Shown one piece after another: positions 1 through 9,130 of a stretch of 64,000 bases of DNA. The DNA lies in NCBI GenBank assembly GCA_903954065.1, contig CAJBME010000177.1:17622-81621 (forward strand), in the 5' to 3' direction. A model generated the notes under the pieces. The model was not told the DNA's origin and did no database searches. It was given only the letters and a program-made list of their open reading frames with translations. The DNA comes from an uncultured bacterium. GTDB taxonomy: Bacteria > Verrucomicrobiota > Verrucomicrobiia > Verrucomicrobiales > V1-33. How positions within the stretch are numbered: position 1 is the first letter of the stretch; each line of letters begins with the position of its first letter. The translations under genes were made by a program, and so were the position numbers.

Positions 1-422
1 ATGCCCATGGCTTGCACGGCGCGGACAGCTGATTCACGACCGGCGCCGGGACCTTTGACTTCGACGATAGCTTCTTTAAGACCATGACCCATAGCTTGAC
101 GGCAAGCATCCTGAGAAACGAGCTGGGCGGCATAAGCGGTGCTTTTACGCGACCCTTTGTACCCCATCTTACCCGCGCTCGACCAACCGACCACGTTACC
201 GCGGGCGTCTGTGACCGAGACGATGGTGTTGTTGAAGGTGGCTAGCACGTGAACGACGCCACTTGAGATGTTTTTGGCACCCTTGGCGCGAACGACTTTT
301 TGGCCGGCGGCAATGTCAACGTTAAGGAGCTCAGCGGCGGTGGGTGGACCGGCGGGGGCATCAGGGGCAGCGACTGGGATGGCGGTCGCGGCGGCGGCAG
401 TGTTTTTTGGATCCTCGGCCAT
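1..422 (-). CDS. rpsK: 30S ribosomal protein S11 (C-terminus runs off the window start)
   Basis: Minus-strand translation gives [11 protein letters not shown]...[85 protein letters not shown], typical S11. Confidence 0.97.
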   Translation of the reverse strand, partial: MAEDPKNTAAAATAIPVAAPDAPAGPPTAAELLNVDIAAGQKVVRAKGAKNISSGVVHVLATFNNTIVSVTDARGNVVGWSSAGKMGYKGSRKSTAYAAQLVSQDACRQAMGHGLKEAIVEVKGPGAGRESAVRAVQAMG

Positions 423-473
423 GGGGAAATAGGAATGGGGCTATGAAGCGGATGCGGATGCGGATGCGGAAGA

Positions 474-851
474 TTACTTCTTCGCGCGGACAACTCCGAC
501 AGTTTTCTTCTTGCCCTTGCGGGTACGAGCGTTGGTGTGGGTGCGCTGACCGTGAACGGGCAGGCTCTTGCGGTGGCGAATGCCCCGGTAGCAATTGATT
601 TGCTGGAGGCGTTTGAGATTGAGCTGGAGGTCCCGGCGAAGATCACCTTCGATCGGCAAACCTGTCTGCTGGATAGCGGTAACGATGGCACCCAGTTGTT
701 CCTGCGACAGCTGACCTGTGCGGGTATCTGGATCGATCCCGGCACTTTCCAGGATGCGTTTGGCCCATGAAGGACCAACACCGTAAATGAAGGGCAGAGA
801 AGCTTCGATGCGCTTCTCATTCGGAATATCAACACCAAGGAGTCGGGCCAT
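474..851 (-). CDS. rpsM: 30S ribosomal protein S13
   Basis: [26 protein letters not shown]...[32 protein letters not shown] is canonical S13. Confidence 0.98.
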   Translation of the reverse strand: MARLLGVDIPNEKRIEASLPFIYGVGPSWAKRILESAGIDPDTRTGQLSQEQLGAIVTAIQQTGLPIEGDLRRDLQLNLKRLQQINCYRGIRHRKSLPVHGQRTHTNARTRKGKKKTVGVVRAKK

Positions 852-895
852 AAAAAAGTAGGGACGCGTGAGGAATCAGGGTGAAAAGGCAGCCA

Positions 896-1009
896 CTAGC
901 CCTGTTTCTGTTTGTGGCGTGGGTTCTTGCAGATGACACGGACAACGCCCTGCCGGCGGATGATGCGGCAGTTTTCGCAAAGGCGTTTGATGGATGGCCT
1001 GACTTTCAT
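896..1009 (-). CDS. rpmJ: 50S ribosomal protein L36
   Basis: 37 aa [37 protein letters not shown], with the Zn-ribbon C-x2-C...C...H pattern. Confidence 0.97.
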   Translation of the reverse strand: MKVRPSIKRLCENCRIIRRQGVVRVICKNPRHKQKQG

Positions 1010-1189
1010 GGAAGAAGTGGATGAGCGTGGCTCCCGAGCCGCGCAGGATGAGTGACCGCCCCGATCACCGAGACACTTTGACAGTGCCGGAAGGGGTAGA
1101 AAGGCGGACGGATGTGTTACCATCGATCGGCGCCCCCGCAAGCGGGAAATTTGGCTCTTTTTTCCAGCCGGGTCGGTTGAGGGCCATTT

Positions 1190-2623
1190 TCATGGTTCAT
1201 TGCGCCATGATTCGGAAGTAATATCCCGGAGTTCGACGTAAGCCCGGCCGTTGGTATTCTTGACCCACTTGAGTTTGGCCATGACGTAGTGGGTGGTGTT
1301 CGGCTCCAATTTGTTAGCCAATTTTGGACCGACGATGGAATCATCCCGGCGGGCATAGGCGTGGCCTTCATGCCCGTCAATGGGGGCGGCGATCCGGAAA
1401 TGATAACTGTTCTCGAGCTCCAAGGCCCCATTTTCCTGAGGCGCCACAGTCTGGAGGCGGACGCGAAAAACGGCCGGCGCCTCTTGATATTGAGCGAGAA
1501 ACTTCTTCAGACGTCCCTCGCGGAATTCGACGAACGTTTCCCAATCGATCTTCCAGCCCTCAGCCGTCTCCTGAACGGGCACGGGAAAACCTTGGGGAAG
1601 GTCGTCGAAGGTGACGTGAAAAATCTGGACCGTACGCGAGCCCTCGGGAAGCGGGGCACTGGCGATGAACTCGACGGAGGCGGGTGGATGAGGGCCATCC
1701 TTGTGGGTGGCGTAATAGGCCTGCATCTCATTGAGAAGCTGGTCGCCTCCATGACTGAGAGCCATTCTTTCCTGCCAAGTTCGGGCATGGAGGAAAAGTG
1801 TCAGCGCCTCCTGGGCCCCGGCCTGGGCATCGGAGATGGAGGAAGTGACCGGCTCGGGACCGTCAGGAACGAGGGGTGGCGGAGAATCAGGGATATCGGA
1901 CCCGGGCGACGTCACCGTTTCGACAATCGGGGGAGGCGTTACCGTCGGGAGCGGAGTATCCTCCGCCACGGGAGCAGGCGGAATGGACTCAGGGGAGGCG
2001 GGCTCGGGCTCGGGTGCAGGCGGAAGAACCGGAGGAGGTGGAATCACCGCGGGGACTGGCGGCGGCTCGACAACGGGAGGCTCGGGTGCAGGCGGCACGA
2101 CTGGCTCCTCGGAAGGAGCGTCGGGTTCATTGCTGCTGCGTCCCAGCGGCGGGAGTCGGGGCGGAGGAGCCGGTTTCGCTGGAATTTCATTCTGAGACGA
2201 ACCGTCGGCAGAAGCGGACGGGGGGCGGCCAAAGACCATTTCCATGGCTTGAGGAGGCAAAATTTTACCAAGCCATTCCTGCAGGGCGCCTGGCGGCAAC
2301 ACTGTGGAGCCGGCGGCCACCAGCACTCCTAAAACTAACAGAGTGCCGATGATCACGCCAAACGACGAGCGCCGGGGGCTCACAGGGGCAACAGGCTCAC
2401 TGGGGCTCTGCTGATTCCAATCCGGCCCGGGCACGCCCGCCTCGACGGGAGTAGTGGCGCGAGCCCGAATGGTTTCGACCACCGAGAGTTCGGGTTCGGG
2501 TTCGGGAGCGGTGATTTCGTGGTGGCATTGCGGACAGGGGCCGCGGACTCCGACCAGTGCTTTCGGCACGCTCAGGCGCGCCGCGCAGACTGGGCATGCG
2601 AAGAGATAAGATTCTTGGCTCAT
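1190..2623 (-). CDS. Uncharacterised zinc-ribbon / transmembrane / proline-rich-linker protein
   Basis: Starts MSQESYLFACPVCAARLSVPKALVGVRGPCPQC (two CxxC), then a hydrophobic TM segment, a long Pro-rich linker and a folded C-terminal domain. Confidence 0.75.
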   Translation of the reverse strand: MSQESYLFACPVCAARLSVPKALVGVRGPCPQCHHEITAPEPEPELSVVETIRARATTPVEAGVPGPDWNQQSPSEPVAPVSPRRSSFGVIIGTLLVLGVLVAAGSTVLPPGALQEWLGKILPPQAMEMVFGRPPSASADGSSQNEIPAKPAPPPRLPPLGRSSNEPDAPSEEPVVPPAPEPPVVEPPPVPAVIPPPPVLPPAPEPEPASPESIPPAPVAEDTPLPTVTPPPIVETVTSPGSDIPDSPPPLVPDGPEPVTSSISDAQAGAQEALTLFLHARTWQERMALSHGGDQLLNEMQAYYATHKDGPHPPASVEFIASAPLPEGSRTVQIFHVTFDDLPQGFPVPVQETAEGWKIDWETFVEFREGRLKKFLAQYQEAPAVFRVRLQTVAPQENGALELENSYHFRIAAPIDGHEGHAYARRDDSIVGPKLANKLEPNTTHYVMAKLKWVKNTNGRAYVELRDITSESWRNEP

Positions 2624-2858
2624 GGGTGCATCGGGCCACTGCGCCACCCGCGCCAGATTGACCGCATAAAAATTCAAATAACGGTTGACGCACCGCCTGT
2701 CAATCCCAGCTACAGAGGAAGCCACCGGGAAAAACAAGCGGTCTGGCGCCACACTTTTCCCGTTGCCATCGTGCCGCGCCGTGGAAATCATTTGTCTGGT
2801 CCGACGAGCCATTGCGCTTGCCCACACCCCGAGCCATCACCCGCAACCACCCTTCATT

Positions 2859-3863
2859 ATGCCCCGTCCTGTCACACTCTTCACCGGCCAGTGGGCCGAC
2901 ATGCCCTTCACCACCATTGTGCAAAAAGCGAAGTCTTTTGGCTACGATGGCGTCGAACTCGCCTGCTGGGGCGACCACTTTGAGGTAGCCAAGGCGGATC
3001 AAGCGTATTGCGACGCCAAGCGCCAGGCCCTTAACGAGGCTGGTATGAAATGTTTTGCCATTTCGACCCATCTTGTCGGTCAGGCGGTTTGCGACAATAT
3101 TGACGAGCGCCACAAGACGATCCTTCCGGATTATATCTATGGCGACGGTAACCCTGAAGGCGTGCGGCAGCGCGCGGCTGAAGAATTGATCAAAACGGCT
3201 CAAGCCGCCGCCCGTTTTGGAGTATCGGTGGTCAACGGCTTCACTGGATCCAGCATCTGGCACCTCGTTTATTCTTTCCCTCCGGTACTGCCGGGCCAGA
3301 TCGAAGCTGGTTTCAAAGATTTCGCCACTCGCTTCAAGCCGATCCTCGATGAATTTCAAAAGCTCGGGATCAAATACGCACTCGAAGTCCACCCAACCGA
3401 GATTGCTTTTGACATTGCTTCGGCCGAGCGTGCGCTGCAGGCACTCGACTACCACCCTGCTTTCGGCTTCAACTATGATCCGTCCCATTTTGGGTATCAG
3501 GGTGTCGACTACGTTGGTTTCATCCGCAAATTCCACGACCGCATTTTCCATGTGCACATGAAGGACGTGGCCTGGAGCGACCGTCCGACGGAGGCAGGCG
3601 TCTTCGGCGGCCATGTCGATTTCCACCAGCCCAACCGTTTCTGGGACTTCAAGTCGGTCGGACGCGGCAATATCAACTTCGAAAAGATCATCCGGGCGCT
3701 GAATGACATTGGGTATGCCGGGCCGCTGAGTGTCGAATGGGAAGACGGCGGCATGGACCGCGAATTCGGCGCTGCCGAGAGCTGTGCCTACTGCAAACGC
3801 GTGGACTTTCCGTCGAGCAATATTGTCTTCGACGCCCAGTTTGACAAAGCGAAACAGGCGTAA
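2859..3863 (+). CDS. Sugar phosphate isomerase/epimerase (xylose-isomerase-like TIM barrel)
   Basis: [43 protein letters not shown]...[10 protein letters not shown]...[11 protein letters not shown]-endonuclease-2/TIM barrel hallmarks. Confidence 0.88.
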   Translation: MPRPVTLFTGQWADMPFTTIVQKAKSFGYDGVELACWGDHFEVAKADQAYCDAKRQALNEAGMKCFAISTHLVGQAVCDNIDERHKTILPDYIYGDGNPEGVRQRAAEELIKTAQAAARFGVSVVNGFTGSSIWHLVYSFPPVLPGQIEAGFKDFATRFKPILDEFQKLGIKYALEVHPTEIAFDIASAERALQALDYHPAFGFNYDPSHFGYQGVDYVGFIRKFHDRIFHVHMKDVAWSDRPTEAGVFGGHVDFHQPNRFWDFKSVGRGNINFEKIIRALNDIGYAGPLSVEWEDGGMDREFGAAESCAYCKRVDFPSSNIVFDAQFDKAKQA

Positions 3864-4092
3864 GCGCCTCCGAACCACCGGAAGCCAAAGCGCGGTGAGA
3901 ACCACCGCTTCGACCAGCCGGAGAGCGAATACTCCCGGCACGCGACTGGAACGCTGCGGCTCGGGCCGGTCGGCGCAGGAAATGCCGGTGGCTCACCACT
4001 AGAACTTCCGAAAAGTCGCGCCATACCTGACTGCAACCACTCCGCCGACAACGGGACGGAGCCCACCCACGGACGGACGACGAGCCATCGTC

Positions 4093-4734
4093 TCAGGCGG
4101 GCTCAGCGTGACCGCATTCGGTCCATCCGATCCATCGGGGCAAAGGATGGATGTATTCCCCGGTGTTCCGCCCGATACGGAAGCCGGCGCTCTCGATCGC
4201 GCCAGAAATCGAGCGAGTGAGGTGGCAGTTGCCGAGAGCGCGCTTCCAAAGCGGCTCGATGCGCCGCTGGGCGGCAAAGACCCGGGCGTCTGGCGAGCGG
4301 CCGTGTTCCAAAAAAAGCAGTGTCCCATCTGGTTTGAGGACGCGCCGCACCTCGGCGAGCACGCCAGCGAGCGAAGCCACCGAGCAGAGCGTATAGGTGG
4401 TGACCACGGAGTCGAATTCGGCCTGATCGAACGGCAAGCATTCGCCTACGGCGTCGAGCACCTTGACCTCCACAGGCAGGGAGCGGGCGGCGGCGCGCGC
4501 GCGGGAGCGCATGACAGGAGCGGGCTCGATGCCGATCACGGTGGAAACGCGACCTGGGACGTAAAACGGAAAGTTCGATCCTGCGCCAACCCCCAATTCC
4601 AAGACCCGACCGCGGGCCTCCGGCACGATGTGGCGGCGCTGTTCGGTGATGAAGGGTTGAGCGCAACAACAGCTGATGATGCGAGGCGCGATCATCTCAT
4701 TCCAGAGGAATCGAGGCATGGACTGGATGTTCAT
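4093..4734 (-). CDS. Class I SAM-dependent methyltransferase
   Basis: MNIQSMPRFLWNEMIAPRI...RGRVLELGVGAGSNFPFY...DSVVTTYTLCSVASLAGVLAEVRRVLKPDGTLLFLEHGRS; methyltransf_11-like motifs. Confidence 0.88.
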   Translation of the reverse strand: MNIQSMPRFLWNEMIAPRIISCCCAQPFITEQRRHIVPEARGRVLELGVGAGSNFPFYVPGRVSTVIGIEPAPVMRSRARAAARSLPVEVKVLDAVGECLPFDQAEFDSVVTTYTLCSVASLAGVLAEVRRVLKPDGTLLFLEHGRSPDARVFAAQRRIEPLWKRALGNCHLTRSISGAIESAGFRIGRNTGEYIHPLPRWIGWTECGHAEPA

Positions 4735-4907
4735 GGGTGGGGCGGGAGGATGCAAGGAGACTCGTCATTACATCTTGACGGTGGCGGCACGAATCTGTTC
4801 CACTGAGGCGCTTTACCTGAAGGATGCTTTTGGCGGACGGCAGCGGATCCCGTAGACTGACCTGATCGTCACCCACTGGCAGCCATTGGCAAAACCCTTG
4901 CATTCTG

Positions 4908-7900
4908 ATGACCCGACCTCATTTTTTGTCTGCTGGAAACTGGCGCTGGGCGCTGGTTTGGGCGTTGCTAGCGGGAGGCCTGACGGGCCGACTGGGAGCC
5001 GCAGAGACGGTCATTATTTCCGAATTCATGGCGATCAACACCGCCTCGAAAAAGTCAGGATCCCTCCCGATGGTGGACGAGGACAAGAGTTATGAAGACT
5101 GGGTGGAGTTGCAAAATATCGGGACGAGCGCGGTCAATCTTGGTGGCTGGTCACTGACGGACACTCGCGACAATTTACGCCGGTGGACGATTCCGCCGGT
5201 TGAGCTGGCGGCCGGCCAGCATCTGGTCATCTGGTGTTCCGGCAAGGACAGGTCGAATCCGGCCCTACCGCTGCATACAAATTTTAAATTAAAGGGGGGA
5301 GGCGGTTATCTAGCGCTGGTGCAGCGCGATGGGACGACGGTGGCGCACGAGTATGCGCCCGGGTATCCACCGCAAACAGCCGATGTCAGCCATGGTTTGA
5401 ACGGGGTGCTGGCCCAGGACACGCTGGTGGGAGCGGGCAGCGAAATCCGCTTTCTGGCCCCGACGGAAGCGACCGGCGATGCCACTTGGTTTCTCAACAA
5501 CGTGGTGCCCGATGCCAGCTGGGGCCGGGTGACACTGCAGACGAAAAACACGGCGCTGCCAACCGCCCTGCCCCGCCTGCAAACGGTGGGACTCGGCTAC
5601 GCCACCGCCCAGTCGTCCTCCTTGGTCCGCCATCTGGCCGATGGTGGCAATGTGCGATCCCAACTGCATGACGTGGGGCGGACGTCGTTGTGGATGAAAA
5701 CCCGCTTTATCGTAGGTGATCCAGCGGCCAGCTCGAACCTGCGACTGCGCATGAAATACGACGATGGATTTGTGGCTTACTTGAATGGCATCCGGGTTGC
5801 GGCGGCTAATGCTCCCGAGCCGCAGCCACCGGCTTGGAACGATGTGGCAGCGGCGGTCAATGCCGATGCCGCGGCCGTCATTTTCAAAGAATTTCCACTG
5901 GGCGCGTCGGCGCAGCTGGTGACTGGCGAAAACGTCCTAGCCATTCACGGATTGAATACGGCGTTAGGAGCCAGCAGCGATGCCCTCTGGGTGCCGGAGC
6001 TGGTGGCGGATACGGCTCTTCCGGTCGGCACCCAGCCGGTGTATTTTACGACCCCGACTCCGGGACTGGCCAACGGCATTGGTTCGACCACGGTTCCCCC
6101 GCTAGTGCTCGAGCTGACGGAAAACCCAGAGCCCCCGGCGCCCGGCCCATTCAGCCTGCCGGTCACAGTGCGCACGGTACCGACGAAGAATCCGGTCGCT
6201 GGGGCCATGCTTTACTGGCGGAAAATGTTTGAGGCCGAGCAAGCGACCCCGATGCGGGACGACGGCCAAGGCGACGACGCGGTGGCGGGTGACGGGATTT
6301 TCAGCGGTCGGATTGAGGGGGTGGCGTTGGTGGCGGGCGAGATGGTCCGGTGGCGAGTGACGGCGGCGGATGTGACCGGACTGACCGGCCGGGCGCCGGC
6401 CAACAACGTGCCTGATGATTCGCAGATCTACCATGGCACGGTGGCTCAGGATCCATCTTTAAGCACCAGCCAGCTACCGGTCCTCCACTGGTTCATGGCC
6501 GCCGGCGTCAATCCCGATACGACGACGCGCGCCCGCATCAGCTTGGCCTATGGCGGCGAATTTTACGACAATGTGGGGGCTGATCTGCATGGCCAGAGCA
6601 CGAGCGCCTTCCCCAAAAAAAGCTACAACCTTGATTTTCCAACCGATCACTTATTTCGATGGGACCCAACGCTGGAGCGGGCGGCCGACGTGAAACTGAT
6701 GACCAACCACGCGGACAAGACCAAGGTACATCATACTATTGCCTATCAGTTGTTGCGAGATGCCGGAGTGGCCAGCCATCTGGCGCGGCCGGTTCGAGTG
6801 CAGCGCAACGGCCAGTTTTTTGCAGTCGCGGAAATGGTAGAGGACGCTGATGAAACGTATCTGAAGCGGGCCGGGCTGAACCCGGAGGGAGCGCTGTATA
6901 AAATGTACAGTTTCCTCACTCCCAACCTGCCCGCTGGTGGAAGTGGTTATGAGAAGAAAACGCGTCGAAACGAAAACTCCGCGGATTTGAATGCGGTGGC
7001 GACTGGACTGGCCCAGTCGGGCGAAGCCCTCCTTCGTTATGGCTTTGATAACGTCGACCTCCCGGCCACCGTCAATCATCTGGCGGCCTACAGCATGACC
7101 AGCAACACGGATGCCGGACACAAAAATTATTATGTTTATCGTGATACCACGGGCACTCGCGAATGGCGGCTTCTCCCTTGGGACATGGATCTGACGTTTG
7201 GCCGGGTGTGGACGTCGGATTTCAACTATTTTAACGACCGCGTTTTCGCCACTAACGCGGTCAGTCCGACGGGAGCGGCTGGCAACGGCAACGTGTTTTG
7301 GAATTTCGGATTCCGGGGGTCACCCGCTATCACGCAGATGTATATGCGGCGGCTGCGCACGTTGCGGGACCAGTTTCTTTCGCCCCCTGGAGGGCCGGAT
7401 GACTGGCATGTTCTGCAATTCCGGCACTGGCTATCGGTCGTTGACCCACCCGGTGCGAGTCCCTCTGATGCGGCGCTGGACCGGACCAAGTGGCCGGCCG
7501 CTCTCTGGAAACTTTCGGGCGCGCCCGGCACCGTATCGCCTTTTGCCGCCTTCAGCATGGCGGAGGAAATCAACCGCCGGCTGACCGAATATGTCCCGCA
7601 ACGGCGCACGTTTCTTTACACTACCTATGGACCGTCTCTGCCACCTGCCCAGCCGGCAGCCCCGCCGCTGACACTGGGCCCAGTGGAATTTAATCCCGGC
7701 CTGCCAGACAGTCAGCATCAGGAATATTTTGTCGTCACTAACCCCACCTCGCAGGCAGTGGAAATCAGTGGCTGGACCGTGACCGGAGGCGTGGAATTCA
7801 CCTTCCCCCCAGGCACCGTGATTCCATCAGCCACCCTCGCCACCGCCACCGACCCCGATCGCAACAAACTCTTTGTCGCCCGCGACGCCGTCGGCTTTCG

Positions 7901-8990
7901 CGCCCGGACCACCAGCCCGAAAGCCGGTGAAAAACGGTTTGTCGTCTCCGGTTACCAAGGGCAGCTCAGCGCGCGCGGCGAAAGCTTGGAATTGCGCAAT
8001 ACCGCCGGCACCGTCATCGCCACTACCGCCTGGGCCGCCGACCCCACCCCCTCACAACGCTGGCTGCGAGTCTCGGAAATCCAATACGCCCCGGTCAGCC
8101 CAAGCGCCGCCGAAACAACCGCGCTTCCAAACGTAGTCGCATCAGACTTCGAGTTCATCGAACTCGTCAACACCGGCCCCACCACGCTTGACCTGAGCGG
8201 CGCCCGCTTCGTGCAAGGCATCGAAATCACCTTGCCCGCCGGCACCACGCTGGCCCCAGGGGCGCGGCTGGTCGTTTCCCCCAACCCCGCCGCCCTCGCT
8301 CTCCGGCACCCCGGACTCAAAGACGTGATAGGCAACTGGTGGGGGCGACTCGACAACGACGGAGAAAGACTGCAGCTCGTCGATGGCCTCGGCGAGACGG
8401 TCCTCGATTTTTCCTACAATGACTCATGGTATCCGTGGGTTGAAAGACACGGGCATTCTCTGGTCATGGTCGATGAGACCGGCACTCCCCATGACGCGTG
8501 GGACCAGAAACGTTCGTGGGGAGTCAGTCCGCAGCCAGGAGGCGGGCCGGGCGACGCTCCGGCGACCGGCCTGGTCTACGAATTTTGGCAAAACCGGTTT
8601 TCCAAGAGTGATCAGAATGACCCATTCAGGAGCGGGCCGCAGGCGGATCCCGACGCCGATGGGCTTCCGAATCTGGCCGAATACGTTTTGGGAGAAGACC
8701 CGCTCTCCGGTCACAGCACCGGCGGACGCCCTCATGTCATCGTCGAAAAATCCGGGGACAGCCTGCACTTGATTGTCGAATTCACCCGGATCCGTCATCT
8801 GCTCGACACCGAAGCCGTCGTGGAAACGAGCGCGTCCGGAAGGACCTGGGAGAAGGCCGTCCTGACTGCGGACGGACCGCCCGTAGACCGGGGCGACGGC
8901 ACCGAACGGGTTCGACTCCGTCAGACGACGCCGCTGCCGCCCGACGAATCCGGCCAGCTACTCAGACTTCGTTTCACCATCCGGCCGTGA
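4908..8990 (+). CDS. Large secreted CotH-kinase / lamin-tail-domain protein
   Basis: 1360 aa, signal peptide; N-terminal LTD (ISEFMAINTASKK..DWVELQNIG); CotH region (SAFPKKSYNLDF..ADVKLMTNHADKTKVHHTIAYQLL..WRLLPWDMDLTFG); two further C-terminal LTD-like segments. Confidence 0.88.
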   Translation: MTRPHFLSAGNWRWALVWALLAGGLTGRLGAAETVIISEFMAINTASKKSGSLPMVDEDKSYEDWVELQNIGTSAVNLGGWSLTDTRDNLRRWTIPPVELAAGQHLVIWCSGKDRSNPALPLHTNFKLKGGGGYLALVQRDGTTVAHEYAPGYPPQTADVSHGLNGVLAQDTLVGAGSEIRFLAPTEATGDATWFLNNVVPDASWGRVTLQTKNTALPTALPRLQTVGLGYATAQSSSLVRHLADGGNVRSQLHDVGRTSLWMKTRFIVGDPAASSNLRLRMKYDDGFVAYLNGIRVAAANAPEPQPPAWNDVAAAVNADAAAVIFKEFPLGASAQLVTGENVLAIHGLNTALGASSDALWVPELVADTALPVGTQPVYFTTPTPGLANGIGSTTVPPLVLELTENPEPPAPGPFSLPVTVRTVPTKNPVAGAMLYWRKMFEAEQATPMRDDGQGDDAVAGDGIFSGRIEGVALVAGEMVRWRVTAADVTGLTGRAPANNVPDDSQIYHGTVAQDPSLSTSQLPVLHWFMAAGVNPDTTTRARISLAYGGEFYDNVGADLHGQSTSAFPKKSYNLDFPTDHLFRWDPTLERAADVKLMTNHADKTKVHHTIAYQLLRDAGVASHLARPVRVQRNGQFFAVAEMVEDADETYLKRAGLNPEGALYKMYSFLTPNLPAGGSGYEKKTRRNENSADLNAVATGLAQSGEALLRYGFDNVDLPATVNHLAAYSMTSNTDAGHKNYYVYRDTTGTREWRLLPWDMDLTFGRVWTSDFNYFNDRVFATNAVSPTGAAGNGNVFWNFGFRGSPAITQMYMRRLRTLRDQFLSPPGGPDDWHVLQFRHWLSVVDPPGASPSDAALDRTKWPAALWKLSGAPGTVSPFAAFSMAEEINRRLTEYVPQRRTFLYTTYGPSLPPAQPAAPPLTLGPVEFNPGLPDSQHQEYFVVTNPTSQAVEISGWTVTGGVEFTFPPGTVIPSATLATATDPDRNKLFVARDAVGFRARTTSPKAGEKRFVVSGYQGQLSARGESLELRNTAGTVIATTAWAADPTPSQRWLRVSEIQYAPVSPSAAETTALPNVVASDFEFIELVNTGPTTLDLSGARFVQGIEITLPAGTTLAPGARLVVSPNPAALALRHPGLKDVIGNWWGRLDNDGERLQLVDGLGETVLDFSYNDSWYPWVERHGHSLVMVDETGTPHDAWDQKRSWGVSPQPGGGPGDAPATGLVYEFWQNRFSKSDQNDPFRSGPQADPDADGLPNLAEYVLGEDPLSGHSTGGRPHVIVEKSGDSLHLIVEFTRIRHLLDTEAVVETSASGRTWEKAVLTADGPPVDRGDGTERVRLRQTTPLPPDESGQLLRLRFTIRP

Positions 8991-9130
8991 CAGCAAGAAC
9001 CCGCAACGATCAGACGGCGGGACGGAGTCACGGTGTTCTACTTCTGAAAGCGTGTTGAGAATCGGCGATGAAAAAAGCGGCGCTGCCGGGCTGGTGACGC
9101 CCATCTTTGGCAAGTGCCTGGAATGGGTTA

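Noticed and set aside
1289-2332. 347-aa plus-strand ORF and overlapping Gly-rich ORFs 1836-2195
   Set aside because: Antisense to the zinc-ribbon/Pro-rich gene; low-complexity Gly/Arg translation mirrors the Pro-rich linker.
3892-3908. GCGGTG-AGAAC-CACCGC hairpin after the first TIM-barrel gene as terminator
   Set aside because: Stem is short and no T-tract follows; not enough to call an intrinsic terminator.
2700-3941. 413-aa minus-strand ORF
   Set aside because: Lies antisense to the clear TIM-barrel gene (2859-3863); a high-GC shadow frame with no family signature.
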